A DNA stretch of 35,604 nucleotides from Actinomycetota bacterium (lineage in GTDB: Bacteria; Actinomycetota; Thermoleophilia; Gaiellales; Gaiellaceae). Shown here one piece after another: positions 1-8,685 of this stretch. Both the position numbers and the translations under genes were made by a program. Each line of letters begins with the position of its first letter. Position 1 is the first letter of the stretch. The notes under the pieces are model-generated. The model saw only the letters and a list, made by a program, of their open reading frames with translations, had not been told where the DNA came from and made no database searches. The stretch lies in the NCBI GenBank assembly GCA_900299235.1, contig OMIZ01000143.1:1-35604 (forward strand). Direction: 5' to 3'.

Positions 1-1
1 T

Positions 2-18
2 CACAGCCGAAACCTCCT
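2..18 (-). promoter_or_regulatory. Shine-Dalgarno and GTG start of next operon gene (cut by window edge)
   Basis: On the minus strand a perfect AGGAGG (plus positions 13-18) overlaps the potC stop codon and sits 8 nt before a GTG at 4-2. This is a textbook ribosome-binding site, so another gene of the polyamine operon most likely starts here and runs out of the window. Only its first codon is visible, so its product cannot be named. Confidence 0.6.
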
Positions 19-814
19 ACTCGGTACGCAGCAGGCCGCTCTCACGAGTGAGGCGCTGCGCCAGGACGACGGGAATGATGGTGACCGCGAGGACGAGCAC
101 GACCACCGCGTTCACCTCAGGCAGCGTCTGCCCGAGGCGGATGTTGCCGAAGATCCAGAGCGGCAGCGTGTTCTGCGCCCCCGCCGTAAATGTCGTGACG
201 ATCACCTCGTCGAACGAGAGGGCGAACGCGAGCAATGCGCCCGAGATCAGCGCGGTCGAGATCGCCGGGAAGGTGACGTACCGGAACGTCTGCAACCCGT
301 CGGCGCCCAGATCCATCGATGCTTCGACGAGCGAGCTCGGTGTGCGTCGCAGCCGTGCGAGCACGTTGTTGTAGACGGTGACCACGCAGAACGTTGCATG
401 ACCGACAACGACCGTCCAAAGCCCGAAGTTCACATGCCAGAAGACGAAAAACGAGTTCAGCGCCATTCCCGTGATGATCCCCGGGAGCGCGATCGGCAAG
501 ACGAAGAGGAATGACACCGACTCACGGCCGAAGAAGCGAAACCGGTGCACGCCAAACGCAGCCATCGAGCCGAGGACGATCGCGATTGCGGTTGCAAGCG
601 CGCCTGCCTTCAGTGAGAGCCAGAGTGCCTGCTGGAACGCCGGATCGTGAATCGCCGGGCTGAACCACCTCGTCGTCAGGCCTGCAATCGGCCAGCTCTG
701 CACGTTCGACGAGTTGAACGCGTAGAGCACGATCAGCACGATTGGGATCCAGAGAAACGCGAGCACAAGGCCGGTAAACACACCAAGCGCAATACGAGTT
801 GTGCGGGTCTCCAT
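17..814 (-). CDS. potC: Polyamine-type ABC transporter permease, PotC-like
   Basis: Inner-membrane permease of a spermidine/putrescine-type ABC importer, 265 aa, the usual PotC length. The first membrane segment is near residues 9-32, and several more hydrophobic segments follow. The cytoplasmic EAA loop that docks on the ATPase is visible around residues 163-182 (EASMDLGADGLQTF then a conserved P). The start ATG overlaps the stop of the upstream permease gene by ATGA, so the two are translationally coupled. It is the last fully visible gene of the aldehyde dehydrogenase-potA-potD-potB-potC run. Family assignment is firm; the exact substrate (putrescine, spermidine or another amine) is inferred. 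Confidence 0.9.
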   Translation of the reverse strand: METRTTRIALGVFTGLVLAFLWIPIVLIVLYAFNSSNVQSWPIAGLTTRWFSPAIHDPAFQQALWLSLKAGALATAIAIVLGSMAAFGVHRFRFFGRESVSFLFVLPIALPGIITGMALNSFFVFWHVNFGLWTVVVGHATFCVVTVYNNVLARLRRTPSSLVEASMDLGADGLQTFRYVTFPAISTALISGALLAFALSFDEVIVTTFTAGAQNTLPLWIFGNIRLGQTLPEVNAVVVLVLAVTIIPVVLAQRLTRESGLLRTE

Positions 815-1737
815 CAGAGCGCCTCGAATGCGCCAGAGCGCTTCGCCAAGACGAGGTAGAGCCCCATCACGAGAAGCGGCACCGTCGCGTACGCAGCGGC
901 GAACGGCACGTTGTTCGACACGCCGACGCTGTCGAAGACGACATTGCCGATGAAGTCCGACGAGGAGCCGCCAACAAGCTTCGGCGTGATGTAGTCACCG
1001 AGCGTCAGCGAGAAGGTAAAGATCGAGCCGGCGACCACGCCGGGGAGCGTCAGCGGCAGCACGATGCTGCGAAACGTCCGCGAGCCGCGCGCGCCGAGGT
1101 CGCGTGACGCTTCGAGAAACGAGTGCGGGATTCGCTCGAGTGCCGCATAGATCGGCACGATCATGAACGGCAGCCAGACGTACGAGAACACGATCCAGAC
1201 GGCGGCATTCGAGTAGGCGATGTTCGCCGAGGGAAGTCCAAGCCCGTGGAGCGTCCAGTTCAAGACGCCCTCCTTGTTCAGGATCAGACGCCACGCGTAG
1301 ACGCGCACGAGGTAGCTCGACCAGAGCGGTAGCAGCACGAGCACGAACAGGATCGACCGCGATCGCGGTCGGGCGATGCGCGCCATGAAGTAGGCGATCG
1401 GAAAGGCGACTATCGCGTCGGTGATCGTGACCGCCGCAGCGATCCCAATCGTGCGAAGCGCGATCGTGTGGTAGACGCCCTGATCCCAAAGCGTCCGGAA
1501 GTTGTCGAACGAGAAGTGCCGAATCAGCGTCCCAGCAAAGGGGTCAACCCCCCAGAACGCCGAGATGAAGAGCACTGCGAGCGCGGCGACATACACCGCG
1601 GTGAACGCGGCAACCGGTGGCGTGAACAGGCCGACGCCGCGGAGCCACGGTCGCCGGTAGAGCGCGCCGCCGATCAGGCGGCGCGCTCTCCGACCACGAC
1701 CGTTCAGCCCTTGAGGGCTGTCCAGGCCTGCTGCCAC
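814..1737 (-). CDS. potB: Polyamine-type ABC transporter permease, PotB-like
   Basis: Second permease of the polyamine-type importer, with membrane segments and an EAA loop (EASRDLGARGSRTF, then PLTLPG). The open frame extends to 1884, but that extension is the shadow of the binding-protein gene in another frame and reads as charged non-membrane sequence. I chose the GTG at 1737, which gives 307 aa (normal for PotB) and a 34-nt overlap with the potD stop region. No ATG lies in frame near the expected N-terminus and no strong Shine-Dalgarno is seen, so the start is uncertain. Its stop overlaps the potC start (ATGA). Confidence 0.82.
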   Translation of the reverse strand: MAAGLDSPQGLNGRGRRARRLIGGALYRRPWLRGVGLFTPPVAAFTAVYVAALAVLFISAFWGVDPFAGTLIRHFSFDNFRTLWDQGVYHTIALRTIGIAAAVTITDAIVAFPIAYFMARIARPRSRSILFVLVLLPLWSSYLVRVYAWRLILNKEGVLNWTLHGLGLPSANIAYSNAAVWIVFSYVWLPFMIVPIYAALERIPHSFLEASRDLGARGSRTFRSIVLPLTLPGVVAGSIFTFSLTLGDYITPKLVGGSSSDFIGNVVFDSVGVSNNVPFAAAYATVPLLVMGLYLVLAKRSGAFEAL

Positions 1738-2822
1738 TTCGTGTAGTCCAGACAGTCCTTCTTGCCATTGCCGCAGTCGGCAATCGGCGTCTTCCAGAAA
1801 TAGATGTTCTTGAAGTACGACTCGGACGCATCGGCGTGGTACTTCGCGCACGACCCGAGCTGGATCTTGTCCATCTCGGCACACGCGAGCTTGTTCACCG
1901 GTGTCTCACCGAAGTAGATCGCCTGCTGCGCCTGCACCTTCGGGGTCGAGATCCACGAGAGCCACTTGTAGGCGCAATCGAGGTTCTTCGTCTTCTTCGA
2001 GACCATCCACGTATCGAGCCAGCCTGTCGCGCCCTCCTTCGGCACGACGTCAGCAACCGGCGCGCCGGCTGCTTGCAGGGTGTTCGTCTGATACGGCCAC
2101 GAAGCGCCGATCACCGTGTCGCCGTTCTTGAACAGATCGATCTCGTCCGACGCGAGCGCCCAGTACTTCTTGATCAGCGACTTCTGCCCCTTGAGGAGCG
2201 AGATCGCAGCATCGAACTGCGTCTGGTTGAGCTCGTACGGATCCTTGATGCCGAGCGACGGCTTCGTCTTCATTAGGTACAGCGCCGCGTCAGCGATCTG
2301 GATCGGGTTGTCCGGAACGGTGACTCCGCCCTTGTACTTGGAGTCGTAGAGCGAACCCCACGAGGTCGGGGCTGGCGACACCTTCTTGGTGTTGTAGAGC
2401 AGCGTGTTCGGCCCCCACTGGAGCGACACGCCGTAGTGCTTGCCTCCCACCGTGTTGTTCGGCGGCGACTGGAACGTCTTTGTGAAGTTCTTGAAATCAG
2501 GGATCTTCGCCGGATCGATCGCCTGCACGTCACCGCCGTAGATCAGCCGGAGACTCGCGTCACCGGAGGCCGAAACCATGTCGTACTGACCACCGCCACC
2601 CGAACGCATGAGCGTGACCATCTCGTCCGAGGAGCCCGCGTACTTCGCGTGCACGGTGCAGCCACTCTGCTTCTCGAAGGGGGTGACCCATTGCGGCTGG
2701 GTGTACCCCTCCCAGGCAATCATGTTCAGCGTGCCACCCGTGCTCTTCGACACGCCAGCGGCCGGCAGCATGAGCCCGGCCGCAATCGCGGCGAGCACCG
2801 CCCAACTGCGCTTGCTCATCAT
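1704..2822 (-). CDS. potD: Extracellular polyamine-binding protein, PotD-like
   Basis: Solute-binding protein of the importer, 372 aa. A Sec-type signal peptide covers about residues 1-25 (basic MMSKR start, hydrophobic core, small residues before the cut). The mature N-terminus has the family's GTLNMIAWEGY pattern, followed by a type II periplasmic-binding fold. Two ATGs stand in tandem. An AGGAGG (plus 2824-2829) is only 1 nt from the first and 4 nt from the second, so Met2 (2819) may be the real start. The gene overlaps the potA stop by 4 nt. Substrate is inferred from family resemblance to PotD/PotF. Confidence 0.88.
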   Translation of the reverse strand: MMSKRSWAVLAAIAAGLMLPAAGVSKSTGGTLNMIAWEGYTQPQWVTPFEKQSGCTVHAKYAGSSDEMVTLMRSGGGGQYDMVSASGDASLRLIYGGDVQAIDPAKIPDFKNFTKTFQSPPNNTVGGKHYGVSLQWGPNTLLYNTKKVSPAPTSWGSLYDSKYKGGVTVPDNPIQIADAALYLMKTKPSLGIKDPYELNQTQFDAAISLLKGQKSLIKKYWALASDEIDLFKNGDTVIGASWPYQTNTLQAAGAPVADVVPKEGATGWLDTWMVSKKTKNLDCAYKWLSWISTPKVQAQQAIYFGETPVNKLACAEMDKIQLGSCAKYHADASESYFKNIYFWKTPIADCGNGKKDCLDYTKWQQAWTALKG

Positions 2823-3802
2823 CCCTCCTGTTGTTCCTGTCGTGATCCGATCATCGGAACCGCGTCGTCCTCACCCCATCCGAGGTAGACGCGGGCTCCC
2901 GGCGCAAGCCGGGCACCGTCGTTCTGCGACACAACGGTGAGTCGCTCACCCCGATCGGTGGCGACGAGGTATCGCGTGAACGCACCGACGAAGATGACGT
3001 CATCGATCGTCCCGGGCTCGCCTGCTTCTGCGAACTCGATGCGCTCGGGTCGAACGCTGTAGCGGCAGCCGTCACGCTCGACGAGGTTCGTCGTGCCGAC
3101 GAAGTCGGCGACAAACTCGGTGCGCGGGCGCTCGTAGATCTCCTTGGGTGTACCGATCTGTTCGATCTTGCCGTTGTTGAACACGGCGACCTGATCGCTC
3201 ATGGTCAGCGCTTCTTCCTGGTCGTGTGTCACGTAGACGAACGTCATCCCGAGGTCTCGTTGAAGCGACTTGAGGAACGTCTGCATCTGCTGGCGCAGTT
3301 TGAGGTCAAGTGCGCCGAGCGGCTCGTCGAGCAGCAACACCTTGGGGCGGTTGACAATCGACCGGGCGAGCGCGACGCGCTGGCGTTGTCCCCCAGAGAG
3401 CTGGACGGGCTTGCGGCCGCCGTACTCGGCGAGACCAACGGTTGCGAGTACGTCCTTGACCGCGGCATCGCGCTCCGCCCGCCCCACACCCTTGACGCGC
3501 AGTCCGTAGCCGACGTTCTCGGTAACGGTCATGTGCGGAAATAGCGCGTAATCCTGGAACACGGTGTTGACGTCACGGGAGTATGGCGGGGCGAACGTTA
3601 TGTCTTCCCCTCCGAGACTCACCGAGCCCGCGTCGGGACGTTCGAAGCCGGCGATGACGCGCAGCGTTGTTGTCTTGCCGGAACCCGACGGGCCGAGCAG
3701 CGTGAAGAAGCTCCCGTCGGGGACGGTCAGATCGACGCCGTCCACCGCAAGGACATCGCCGTAGGCCTTCGTGATCCCCCGAACGTCGACGTCAGCCGCC
3801 AA
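2819..3802 (-). CDS. potA: Polyamine-type ABC transporter ATPase, PotA-like
   Basis: Cytoplasmic ATPase that powers the PotBC permeases, 327 aa. All nucleotide-binding motifs are present: Walker A GPSGSGKTT (37-45), Q-loop in VFQDYALFPH (81-90), signature LSGGQ (135-139), Walker B LLLDE (156-160) and the H-loop His193 in THDQEEA. The C-terminal third (from about 240) holds the TOBE-type regulatory domain with the YSVRPERIEFA stretch typical of PotA/MalK-type subunits. The gene lies 36 nt after the aldehyde dehydrogenase stop and overlaps potD, so it belongs to the same operon. Confidence 0.92.
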   Translation of the reverse strand: MAADVDVRGITKAYGDVLAVDGVDLTVPDGSFFTLLGPSGSGKTTTLRVIAGFERPDAGSVSLGGEDITFAPPYSRDVNTVFQDYALFPHMTVTENVGYGLRVKGVGRAERDAAVKDVLATVGLAEYGGRKPVQLSGGQRQRVALARSIVNRPKVLLLDEPLGALDLKLRQQMQTFLKSLQRDLGMTFVYVTHDQEEALTMSDQVAVFNNGKIEQIGTPKEIYERPRTEFVADFVGTTNLVERDGCRYSVRPERIEFAEAGEPGTIDDVIFVGAFTRYLVATDRGERLTVVSQNDGARLAPGARVYLGWGEDDAVPMIGSRQEQQEG

Positions 3803-3838
3803 GCAACCCTGCCATGCGTCGTTTGCAGGTGGCGACGG

Positions 3839-5275
3839 TCATGCGTTCACCACGACAAGCCGCTCTTCCGTCATTGCCTCGACCGTCCAAGCCGGGCCTT
3901 CCTTCGTGTTGCCCGAGTCCTTGATGCCTCCGTACGGCATCTGGTCGGCGCGAAACGTGGGTGTCTCGTTCACGGTTACGCCACCAAATTCGAGGCGCCG
4001 AGCGGCCTGAAAGGCACGATCGAGCGACGGGGTAAAGATGCCCGCCTGCAGACCAAACCCCGTGCTGTTTGCCGCCTCGATTGCCTCATCAAACGTGTCG
4101 TACGGGTGCACGACCGCTATGGGGCCGAACGCCTCCTCGCAGCTCACCTTGAGGGTCGGCGGTCCGCCGACGACAACCGTCGGGCGGATGCAGCCATCGA
4201 CGACATCGCCGCCTGCGGCGATCGTCGCACCTGCCGCCCGCGCCTCGGCGATCCACTCGAGCAGCCGGTCGCGGTTCCCCGCATCGATCACAGGGCCAAC
4301 GTCGGTGGCTGGATCAAGTGGGTCACCAACAAGGAGCGCATCGACCTTCGGAACAAAGGTCGAAAGGAAATCAGCGAGAGCTGGTCGCTCAACGTAGATT
4401 CGTTGCACGGAGATGCAGCTCTGGCCGGCGAAGCCGTACGCGCTCGCGGCGAGCTTGGTCGCTGCGACGTCGAGATCCGAACTCGCCTCCACGATCACCG
4501 GGGTTGAGTTGCCGAGCTCCAGCGCAACGCGCTTTTTTGGCGCACGCGCGGCGATTCCCCAGCCGACCGGGCCCGACCCGGTGAAGGTGATCAGCTTGAC
4601 GCGTTCATCCTCGACGAGCACGTCGCCGATCTCAGCCGATGGGCCGACGACGACCGAGAGCCACCCGGCCGGCAGGCCTGCCTCATGCAGCACCTCGGCG
4701 AGGAGCAGTGCGGAGAGCGGGGTTGCCGTCGCGGGCTTCAGTACAACTGGGCAGCCGGCAGCAAAGGCTGGGCCGAGCTTGTGCGCCACGAGGTTGAGCG
4801 GGAAATTGAAGGGCGAGATCGCACCGATGATTCCGATCGGCACGCGCATCGTGAACGCGAGCTTGCCTTCCCCGGCCGGATGACTCTCCATCGGCACCAT
4901 CCGCCCGGCGAGGCGCCGTGCTTCAAGCGCCGAGAACGTGAGGGTGGAGGCTGCCCGCGTCGCCTCGACGGTGGATGCCTTGAGCGGTTTGCCGGCCTCG
5001 GCAGCGATTGTCCGCGCAGCCTTGTCGGCTCGTGCGACGAGCAGCGCAGCTGCGCGATCAAGGATCGCGGCACGCTCGTGCGCAGGGATTGGCGTCGTGA
5101 GCACGCGTGCGGCCGCATCGAGCGCGCGGCGCGTCTCGGCGGCTCCGACACGAGGAACGCGTCCGACAACCTCGCCCGAGTACGGCGATTCGACGTCGAT
5201 CCAGCTGTCGCTCGTCACCCACTCCCCATCGATCAGGAGGGCGTGATCCTTGGCGAGAAATGGAGCTGCTGCCAT
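3839..5275 (-). CDS. NAD(P)-dependent aldehyde dehydrogenase
   Basis: Aldehyde dehydrogenase superfamily enzyme, 478 aa, oxidising an aldehyde to an acid in the cytoplasm. Visible residues are PFNFP (Asn157), the cofactor-binding Lys180 in LKPA, GSGPVG (233-238), the general base Glu253 in ALELGNSTP and the catalytic Cys287 in GQSCISVQR; EEAFGPIAV follows. The glutamate motif reads LELGN instead of the common LELGG. Because the gene leads an operon with a polyamine-type importer, an amino-aldehyde or semialdehyde from polyamine breakdown is a reasonable substrate guess. A TAGGCT hexamer 8 nt before the ATG on the minus strand could be the -10 box. Confidence 0.9.
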   Translation of the reverse strand: MAAAPFLAKDHALLIDGEWVTSDSWIDVESPYSGEVVGRVPRVGAAETRRALDAAARVLTTPIPAHERAAILDRAAALLVARADKAARTIAAEAGKPLKASTVEATRAASTLTFSALEARRLAGRMVPMESHPAGEGKLAFTMRVPIGIIGAISPFNFPLNLVAHKLGPAFAAGCPVVLKPATATPLSALLLAEVLHEAGLPAGWLSVVVGPSAEIGDVLVEDERVKLITFTGSGPVGWGIAARAPKKRVALELGNSTPVIVEASSDLDVAATKLAASAYGFAGQSCISVQRIYVERPALADFLSTFVPKVDALLVGDPLDPATDVGPVIDAGNRDRLLEWIAEARAAGATIAAGGDVVDGCIRPTVVVGGPPTLKVSCEEAFGPIAVVHPYDTFDEAIEAANSTGFGLQAGIFTPSLDRAFQAARRLEFGGVTVNETPTFRADQMPYGGIKDSGNTKEGPAWTVEAMTEERLVVVNA

Positions 5276-5304
5276 GGGGCCGAAGCCTACGTCCCCGGCC
5301 GCCT

Positions 5305-5327
5305 CTCCGAAAGGGGGTTCTTTGGAG
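5305..5327 (-). terminator. Hairpin after csoR
   Basis: Between the csoR stop and the aldehyde dehydrogenase start, the minus strand reads CTCCAAAG, a 6-nt loop, then CTTT-c-GGAG: an 8-bp stem with one bulged base. It lies about 10 nt after the csoR stop. There is no U-tract, so termination strength is uncertain. Confidence 0.5.
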
Positions 5328-5336
5328 CGCCCCTGA

Positions 5337-5642
5337 CTACTTCACGCGGGAGAAGCGATGGACCGCGGCGAGCAGCTCCTTGGTCTTCGTCTCAGCCTCG
5401 CGGGCATCGCCTGAAGCAAGCGCGCCTGCAACACAGTGCTGAACGTGGCTCTCAAGAATCTGGAGCCCTACTGCGTCGAGCGCGGTCGTGACCGCCGAGA
5501 TCTGCGTGAGGATGTCGATGCAGTAGCGGTCGTCTTCGACCATCCGCTCAATTCCGCGCACCTGCCCTTCGATGCGGTGGAGGCGCTTCACGAGCGCTTC
5601 CCGGTCGGGGCTGTAGCCGTGGGACGATTCGCTGTGACTCAT
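5337..5642 (-). CDS. csoR: Copper-sensing repressor CsoR
   Basis: All-helical metal-sensing repressor of the CsoR/RcnR family, 101 aa. The Cu(I) ligand set of true CsoR proteins is present: Cys41 (in RYCID), His66 and Cys70 (in ESHVQHC). The N-terminal RLHRIEGQVRGIERM helix is the family signature. Cu(I) binding releases the protein from DNA. It overlaps the end of copA by 4 nt and is the last gene of copZ-copA-csoR, so the repressor controls its own synthesis. The perfect dyad upstream of copZ is its likely operator. Confidence 0.94.
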   Translation of the reverse strand: MSHSESSHGYSPDREALVKRLHRIEGQVRGIERMVEDDRYCIDILTQISAVTTALDAVGLQILESHVQHCVAGALASGDAREAETKTKELLAAVHRFSRVK

Positions 5643-7726
5643 CGGGCGCTCCCCTTGAAGCCGCGAAGGCGCAGGCTGTTTCCGACAACGAACAGGCTTG
5701 AGCCGGCCATCGCCGCAGCGGCGATCACGGGCGACAGGAGCCCCGCAGCAGCGAGTGGAAGCGCCGCGACGTTGTAGGCGAATGCCCAGAAGAGGTTGCC
5801 GCGGATTGTCGCGAGCGTCCGCCTCGACAGGAGAATCGCATCTGCGACGCCCCGCAGGTCGCCTGAAACGACGGTCAGATCCGACGCCTCCATCGCGATA
5901 TCTGCACCGGTTCCAATCGCGATCCCTAGGTCAGCGGTAGCAAGCGCCGGGGCGTCGTTCACACCGTCACCGACCATCGCAACGACTTCGCCCGCAGCCT
6001 GGAGTCCGCGAATCTCAGCCTCCTTCTCCTCGGGCACCACCTGCGCGAGCACTCGCCCAACACCGAGTTCGGCGGCGACCGCATCGGCAGCTTCCTTACT
6101 GTCACCCGTGAGCAGTACCGGCGTGAGGCCGAGCCCGCGCAGGGAATCGATCGCCGCGAGCGCCTCGGGCTTGATCGTGTCGGCGACCCGCACGATCGCC
6201 TCGTCGACGCCGTCGACCGCAACTGTGATGCCGTGCGCGGTGCGACGAACCGTGACGTCTGTGCCATCCACAACGCCTTCAACCCCGACACCCGGCACGT
6301 TGCGAAAGCCGGTGACCTCGGGAAGGGAGCGGTGGCGCTCGCGTGCTGCGGCGGTAATCGCGCGTCCAACCGGATGCTCGGATGCGGCTTCCACTGCCCC
6401 CGCAAGCCGCAGAATCTCGGACTCTGGCCTGGCACCAACGAGGTCGATCGCAGTGAGCTCTAGGCGCCCCGTCGTCACGGTTCCCGTCTTGTCGAGGACG
6501 ACTGTCGTGATCCGACGAGTCCGCTCGAGCACCTCCGGCCCTTTGACGAGCAGCCCGAGCTGTGCACCGCGCCCCGTACCGACGAGCAGGGCGGTCGGTG
6601 TAGCGAGCCCAAGCGCGCATGGACAGGCGACGATCAACACGGCGACAGCCGCGGTGAAGCTTCGACCCGCACCTGCTCCCGCAAGGAGCCACGCGCCCAG
6701 CGTGATCGCCGACAGCGCAATCACGGCCGGAACGAAGACCGACGCGACGCGATCAGCGAGCCGTTGAATCGGCGCCTTGCCCGCCTGGGCAGCAGCAACA
6801 AGCCGTGCGATCTGGGCAATCGTCGTATCGGCTCCGACGCTGGTGGCGCGCACCACCAAGCGGCCATAGGTATTGAGCGTGCCGCCCAGGACGGCGTCGC
6901 CGACGGCGACGTCCTCGGGTACCGATTCGCCGGTGACAACGGATCGATCGAGCGCCGATTCGCCCGTCGTGACAATCCCATCTGCCGCTACCCGCTCGCC
7001 TGGACGCACAACGAAGCAGTCTCCGATCGTGAGTTCAGCCGCGGCGATGACAACTTCGGCGCCGTCGCGAATAATCGTGACCTCACGCGGACCAAGCTCA
7101 AGCAGCATCCGCACGGCCTCACTCGAACGCCGCTTGGCGCGGCCCTCGAGCGTGCGCCCGAGGAGAATCAACACGGTGACGGCAGCGGCGACCTCGAAGT
7201 AGGTGTCGGCGGCAAGGCCAGCCAGCAGCACGACGGCCGACCACGTCCACGCCGCAAGCGTGCCGATCGAGATCAACGTGTCCATCGCGGCCGAGCCGTG
7301 CCGAGCCGCCCGGAAGGCGGCGCGATGGAACGGGAGACCGACCCAGAAGACGATCGGGGTCGCGAAGCCAAGGGCTACCCACTCCCAGTGGTTGAAGTGG
7401 CTCGCCGACACCATCCCAAGCACCACAACCGGTACGGCGAGCGCAGTAGCGACGATTAGACGCCAGGGGTGGACGGCGTCTACGGCTGGAGCAAGGCCAC
7501 GCGAGAGGCGCGCCCGATAGCCAGCGCTCTCGACCGCGGCGAGCAGCTCATCGACTGTGACGCCGTGTCCAGCATGGATGATCGCCTGCTCGAGCGCGTA
7601 GTTGACCGTCGCGTCGACACCGTCGAGCTTGTTGAGCTTCCTCTCGATCCGGGCCGCGCACGCAGCACACGTCATGCCCTCGAGATCGAGGGTCACGTCG
7701 CGAGTCTCAGGCGCAACCGCGCTCAC
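5639..7726 (-). CDS. copA: Copper-exporting P1B-type ATPase CopA
   Basis: Inner-membrane Cu(I) efflux pump, 695 aa from the chosen start. An N-terminal heavy-metal domain has GMTCAAC (17-23). The core holds TGES (265-268, actuator), CPC (368-370, transmembrane copper site), phosphorylation motif DKTGT (412-416), HP (451-452), and near the end GDGVNDAPAL, then FAYN and SS membrane motifs typical of Cu(I) pumps. The open frame runs to 7864, but its first 46 codons overlay copZ and look like noise. The GTG at 7726, 7 nt after the copZ stop, gives a standard N-terminus. The 3' end overlaps csoR. Confidence 0.94.
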   Translation of the reverse strand: MSAVAPETRDVTLDLEGMTCAACAARIERKLNKLDGVDATVNYALEQAIIHAGHGVTVDELLAAVESAGYRARLSRGLAPAVDAVHPWRLIVATALAVPVVVLGMVSASHFNHWEWVALGFATPIVFWVGLPFHRAAFRAARHGSAAMDTLISIGTLAAWTWSAVVLLAGLAADTYFEVAAAVTVLILLGRTLEGRAKRRSSEAVRMLLELGPREVTIIRDGAEVVIAAAELTIGDCFVVRPGERVAADGIVTTGESALDRSVVTGESVPEDVAVGDAVLGGTLNTYGRLVVRATSVGADTTIAQIARLVAAAQAGKAPIQRLADRVASVFVPAVIALSAITLGAWLLAGAGAGRSFTAAVAVLIVACPCALGLATPTALLVGTGRGAQLGLLVKGPEVLERTRRITTVVLDKTGTVTTGRLELTAIDLVGARPESEILRLAGAVEAASEHPVGRAITAAARERHRSLPEVTGFRNVPGVGVEGVVDGTDVTVRRTAHGITVAVDGVDEAIVRVADTIKPEALAAIDSLRGLGLTPVLLTGDSKEAADAVAAELGVGRVLAQVVPEEKEAEIRGLQAAGEVVAMVGDGVNDAPALATADLGIAIGTGADIAMEASDLTVVSGDLRGVADAILLSRRTLATIRGNLFWAFAYNVAALPLAAAGLLSPVIAAAAMAGSSLFVVGNSLRLRGFKGSAR

Positions 7727-7733
7727 GTCAGCT

Positions 7734-7943
7734 TCAGGCTGCCGCGTAGCCGGCTTCGGCGATCGCCGCACGAAGCGCCGCGTCGTCGAGCGCTTCGCCC
7801 TGAACGACAACCTGCTTCGAGTCGAGATCGACCTGGACGTCGGTGACGCCCGGGACGGCGACAAGCGCCGAGCGCACTGCGTGAACGCAGTGCTGGCAGC
7901 TCATTCCCGAGACGGTGTACTGAAATTCCGTTGACGATGACAT
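7734..7943 (-). CDS. copZ: Copper chaperone CopZ
   Basis: A 69-aa Atx1-like metallochaperone with the Cu(I)-binding MxCxxC loop as GMSCQHC (Cys16, Cys19) and the ferredoxin-like beta-alpha-beta pattern of HMA domains. It hands Cu(I) to CopA, whose own N-terminal HMA domain is similar. It is the first gene of the copper operon. The start is preceded on the minus strand by TATACT, exactly 6 nt before the ATG, so the mRNA probably begins at or next to the start codon without a leader. Confidence 0.94.
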   Translation of the reverse strand: MSSSTEFQYTVSGMSCQHCVHAVRSALVAVPGVTDVQVDLDSKQVVVQGEALDDAALRAAIAEAGYAAA

Positions 7944-7949
7944 GCGATG

Positions 7950-7970
7950 AGTATACCCCTATGGGGTATA
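7950..7970 (-). promoter_or_regulatory. CsoR operator overlapping the copZ -10 box
   Basis: A perfect inverted repeat, TATACCCC-TAT-GGGGTATA (7952-7970), matches the published CsoR box style (TACCCC near GGGGTA). It sits in the 34-bp gap between the hydrolase stop and the copZ ATG. Its copZ-proximal arm overlaps a -10-like TATACT (plus 7950-7955). Repressor bound here would cover the promoter. This is the only plausible operator in the operon, and the csoR gene lies at its end. Confidence 0.85.
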
Positions 7971-7977
7971 GCCATGG

Positions 7978-8646
7978 CTAGCGCGCCAAGATGCGTGGGA
8001 CGACGCCGTGCAGCTCCGCGCGAAACCGCTCCCACGCGCGCAGCATCCACATGTGCCCGCCCGGAAGGACAAGCTCGCGGTATTCGGCTCCCAGTTGATC
8101 TGCCGCGACGCGGCAATGCCGAACCGTCACCAGGGTGTCCGACTGACACGCGATGACAGCGGTCGGAATGCCCGCACGACGTACCACATTCATCTCGACC
8201 GTAATGTCAGCCTGATGTACGGCACGGGCAAGCCGCCGGGCATCGGCAGACGCACGAAGCAGCGCGCGCGTCGACCGGACAGCCTCGCTGCGGGGGTAAT
8301 GGCCTGCCGCTACCTGAACGCCAAACTCAGCCAGGCTCATCCGCATCGGCTTGCGCAGCGGCAGCCCCGCGGGCGACACAAGGACAAGCCGCTCGATTCG
8401 CTCCGGCCTCGCCGCCGCAGCAAGAATCGCGAGCGCTCCACCCATTGAATGCCCCGCTAGCTCGATGGGGCCGGAGCGGGCGTCGATCTCGCCGACGATC
8501 CATTGGCGGTACGCGTCGAGGAGACCCGCCATTCGACGCGGTGAAGGCGGCTGCAGCGCCGTCCACCCGTCGGGAAGGCCGGGCAGATAGAGCCGTGCGC
8601 TCGCCCCGTAGCCGGGGATAAACAGCGAATGCGATGGCGAACGCAT
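7978..8646 (-). CDS. Alpha/beta-fold hydrolase
   Basis: Small cytoplasmic alpha/beta hydrolase, 222 aa. The nucleophile elbow GHSMGG (Ser67), an acid in CQSDTLV (Asp170) and the late His198 in PGGHMW complete a plausible catalytic triad; the oxyanion region is near FIPGYG (10-14). No signal peptide is seen. The substrate cannot be read from sequence; relatives include esterases, lactonases and MhpC-like C-C hydrolases. It ends 34 bp before copZ on the same strand, but the CsoR operator between them suggests separate control. Confidence 0.85.
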   Translation of the reverse strand: MRSPSHSLFIPGYGASARLYLPGLPDGWTALQPPSPRRMAGLLDAYRQWIVGEIDARSGPIELAGHSMGGALAILAAAARPERIERLVLVSPAGLPLRKPMRMSLAEFGVQVAAGHYPRSEAVRSTRALLRASADARRLARAVHQADITVEMNVVRRAGIPTAVIACQSDTLVTVRHCRVAADQLGAEYRELVLPGGHMWMLRAWERFRAELHGVVPRILAR

Positions 8647-8685
8647 CCTGAGAGAGTGCCAGCGCGGGCCTCTCCCGGAAAGAAA

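Noticed and set aside
1738-1884. Long N-terminal extension of the PotB-like permease
   Set aside because: It lies wholly over the PotD C-terminus in another frame and lacks any family resemblance.
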